Positions 61,045 through 64,000 of a stretch of 64,000 nucleotides of DNA are shown one piece after another. The stretch is taken from NCBI GenBank assembly GCA_013397435.1, contig VZRG01000197.1, positions 1 through 64,000 of the forward strand, written 5' to 3'. Both the position numbers and the translations under genes were made by a program. The notes beneath the pieces are model-generated. The model did no database searches. It saw only the letters and a list, made by a program, of their open reading frames with translations, and had not been told where the DNA came from. The DNA comes from Erythrocercus mccallii (lineage: Eukaryota > Chordata > Aves > Passeriformes > Dicruridae). Position 1 is the stretch's first letter; every line of letters starts with the position of its first letter.

Positions 61045-61185
61045 TCCTCTCTCTGGTGACCAGCAATAGGACCTGAGGGAACTTCTTAAAGCTGTGTCAG
61101 GGGAAGTTTAGGTTGGATATTATAAAACATTTCCACCCAGAGGGTGGTTAAGCACTGGAATGGGCTCCCCTTAATGTATCATGGT
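61045..61185 (+). mobile_element. CR1 LINE 3'-region fragment
   Basis: Sense CR1 piece with 'caggggaagtttaggttgga' (61097-61116), 'cacccagagggtggttaagc' (61134-61153) and 'actggaatgggctcccc', the ORF2-end block. The 3' tail is missing and the sequence decays near 61185. Confidence 0.8.
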
Positions 61186-62522
61186 TTGTTCAATGGTGTT
61201 CTGAATTATGGTGCAGTGTCCCTAATGAAGGGGACACTAATGCTTTCAAGGGCAAACAAACCCTTTCTGTGACTTGCTGTAGATGATACTATGAGATAAA
61301 TATAAAAGGAGTATCCTTTTCAAATTCAATATTCATCTTTAAGTATGTTTAAATGGTTCTTAATTCAAGAGGTAGTCACAATATGCAAAGAAGAAGGACT
61401 TATTAAGCTTAACCAAATATATGAAAATTAATGTAACCATTCTGTGCATACTAAACAGTTTCTTATGTGACTGTAGCTTGCTAGAAAAGTGATGAATGTT
61501 CAGAATGTGTTTCTGTTCATTTGTCTTCATTCCAGTGAGCATGTAAAAGTCATAATTCAGCATACATTAAACTAACTCAGCAAAATTCTGATTTCTTGAG
61601 CTGGCAAATGCAATGTTCTTCAAATTATTAATCTTTTTCCTTAGTAGAAAAACATCAAGTATAGTATACAAAGAGGTGTGGCAAAGGTCAGTTAGAGAAG
61701 AGAATAACACAGGAATCTTTAATTACTCATTTGAGACAACACAAGTTGCACCCTCACTTGCAAGAAATTATTTTAATCTAAAAAAAATTCTCATAAAAGA
61801 AATGTAAATTTGAAAAGAAATGACAAATTAATTGTTCTCATGTTTTACATAGTTGGGTGGACTAACAAAAGTAATTTGTAATTACTTCTGAGAGTTGTAA
61901 TTAATGTCACATCATTATAAAGATTGTTGCAGGGAAGGACCTGAAAATGGAGTAAATGACAAAATTTTCTCTAGTCTTTTTCTGCTATCTGTTTATGGCA
62001 GAGAATTTTCTCAGGTGTTGCTCATATGGCAACATTTCAGTTTCTAGAGTATTTTTGGTGTGGTTTTATTCTGCTGAAATAGTATTTGTTCCCTAGGTGT
62101 TTTGTATTTGTTTTATTTGAAAAATTATTGCATGGTGTGAAAAACAGATGGAAGTATCACTTCAGTGTGAGGAGCCTAGTTTCCATAGGGAAATAGATAT
62201 TGAGTTACTGGTCACTTAAATTTTTGGCAGTTTAATGCATATTTTGAAATATATAAAGGTAAAAATAAATCCCTAATATTTGTTAGAAACCTGTCCAATT
62301 AAAGATTAGGGCTTAACTGGAAATTTTGCCCAAAGATTTACTCCCATTTTTGTTCTCCACTTTGAATCAGAGCTTGTGATGATAATTGTATTTTATTTGC
62401 AAGTAAGACTAAAATACTCTCTTTGTTCTTTTAAGGGGGAGGGAGTATTTTTTTTTAATAGTGAGAGGACTTTCAAAGCAATGTCACACAAGCCAAATTT
62501 TCACAAGCTCTCTTGGGATCTT

Positions 62523-62570
62523 AATTTTTTAAAAATTTTTTTAAAATTTTTAAAATTTTTTTAAATTTGT
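62523..62570. repeat. Phased A-tract block
   Basis: Alternating runs T6 A5 T7 A4 T5 A4 T7 A3 T3. Successive T-run starts lie at 62525, 62536, 62547, 62556 and 62566, spaced 11, 11, 9 and 10 bp, which is close to one helical turn. Confidence 0.8.
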
Positions 62571-63589
62571 AAATAAAATTATTTATTTTAGATGAAAGAA
62601 ACTATTTCCTTAGCATCAAAATATTTCCCTACCACTTCCAAATGGATTATCAGAACTCAAAAACTAATATTAATTTCACACAAAGAAGAAGCAGATTTTT
62701 GCTTTTTTGTGAAGCATCAGGAAAAGTAAAAGGATTTATTCATGCTTCTTTCATTATTTTTTTCTATTCTCTGCATATATTTCTATTGAAAAAATGTCAC
62801 AAAATATTTTGCTTCCTGGTGCATAGCTGTGTATTCTTCATTTTCATCTAATTGGATTCTATAGTTTGTTAGATTGAGTTCTGTCCCAGGCAGAAGCACC
62901 CAACAGGATTCTTTTCTAAGGTGTATGGCCTTTCTGAGTTTTTGTTTATTTGTTTAAACATAAGTGTATTTGCACAGCTCAATGCAATAGAATCAGATTC
63001 AGACCACTTAGAGAGGTTAATCAGGTGGAATCTCTAGATGTGGAAGACAATACTTCCACTGACACCCTTGAGGTTTAGAGTCTTGCAACTGACCTGATCC
63101 AATGATGGGGGTGACAGCCTTCATGGGCAAGAGTCCTGTTTGTGCAAACAGCATGCAAACCACCGCAGCGATGGCATGAATGCATTACCTTCATCTGTTC
63201 AGTCACCCAAAGTGACTCAAATTGGCACCAGACACAGGTTCTGAGAAGTTCATAAAGCTGGATACAATGGATTAATGTGACTCATATCTACTGCCACTCA
63301 GATATGAGACTATCAAGACAGAATTATGAGTGGTAAGCTGAAAATTTAAGGCAGTGAGGAGGAGAAAAATTGCATTTTTGCAATGAACAAAATCACTACA
63401 AGGAGGAAAGAAAGACTTTGTACACCACATTTTGGACAATGCTAGTCATGACCTTCACAGAAAACTGAAGACACCCAGAATTATGGTTGAACAAGGCAAA
63501 GGTAGACTTGAAATCAACCCATGACTTTGATCCTCTTTCCCCATTTCCTGTAGAAGCTGGTTCTACATAACATGCTGATCCTTAGACCA

Positions 63590-63631
63590 GCTTTCCTTGG
63601 GGGTCCCTGTGCTTTCCTTGGGGGTCCCTGC
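63590..63631 (+). repeat. Two-copy tandem duplication, period 21
   Basis: 'gctttccttgggggtccctg' plus t or c occurs at 63590 and 63611, identical over 20 of 21 bases. Confidence 0.85.
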
Positions 63632-64000
63632 AGCAACGTGTCTCCCTTGGGATGTTCTCAATACCTGTGAAGCGAACTTAAATGAAGATTATAATGATCA
63701 TTCTATATTTTCCTCATCTCCCCAGTGCAGCAGTTAGCAACATCCCTGAGTTTCCAACAGGAGAGCTTCTAGCAAATAAGAACTGTAGCTATAATTATTG
63801 GATTGTATCACAATAAATTTGCTGCTGGAGAGCCAGGGAAAAGAAACAGGAGGAAAGGAGGCATTTAGGTGCCCAATCTCTGCAAAGTACTTTGTGAGCA
63901 AAGAGCAATTAGGCTAAAAATGAACATGCTCATCATCCTAATGAGATGTCTAAAGGTGTCTTTGCTGGCCAGACAGAGGGGAAGAGTTTCCTTGCTGGAA

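Larger units (their letters stand above)
61186..64000. other. Non-coding, no recognised transposon
   Basis: AT-rich to about 63000, then somewhat GC-richer. It contains a phased A-tract block at 62523-62570 and a 21-bp-period duplication at 63590-63631. No supported gene. Confidence 0.55.

Noticed and set aside
1083..64000. CRISPR arrays, prokaryotic operons or plasmid origins
   Set aside because: No regularly spaced direct repeats with unique spacers, no dense coding and no ribosome-binding pattern. The repeat content is animal.

Overview
The window looks like AT-rich, gene-poor intergenic DNA from a bird. The main evidence is at least nine separate relics of CR1, the dominant LINE of bird genomes, several with the characteristic CR1 3' end. 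There are also four retroviral long terminal repeats (LTRs) of avian type. No mammalian Alu, L1 or B-type repeats are visible. The species cannot be fixed from sequence alone; a passerine is possible but not shown. I found no protein-coding exon, tRNA, rRNA, CRISPR array or prokaryotic gene. The open reading frames are short, many begin at non-ATG codons, and they are either fragments of transposon proteins or about what chance gives in 64 kb.

Layout. 1-661: a minus-strand LTR cut by the window edge. 3825-4456: a plus-strand CR1 3' end. 7855-9695: a plus-strand CR1 reverse-transcriptase fragment split by a younger minus-strand CR1. 9.7-25.3 kb: a long stretch with no repeat I recognise. 25288-25435 and 26400-27015: minus-strand CR1 pieces. 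28990-30060: a plus-strand CR1 split by a complete 699-bp minus-strand LTR of the same family as the one at position 1. 32713-33530: a plus-strand LTR followed by a decayed lysine-tRNA primer site and a short piece of proviral leader. 42720-44000: an ancient minus-strand CR1 split by a 531-bp solo LTR with a perfect 6-bp target duplication. 54470-54568, 56374-56700 and 61045-61185: plus-strand CR1 3' fragments. The rest is AT-rich sequence with microsatellites, a few two-copy tandem duplications and three GC-richer islands of unknown nature.

The most informative content is the nesting. Three insertion-into-insertion events give a relative chronology: old CR1 hosts first, then a younger CR1, the TGTTATAA-type LTR and the TGTTGTGG-type LTR. 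Two of the LTR junctions can be read to the base. Repeat family assignments rest on recognition by eye and remembered family features, not on a database search. Fragment ends are therefore approximate unless a target duplication defines them. No previously undescribed biological system is evident. The best leads are the dated nested insertions, the CCAAT-box-bearing solo LTR, a helically phased A-tract block near 62.5 kb and three unassigned GC-rich islands.
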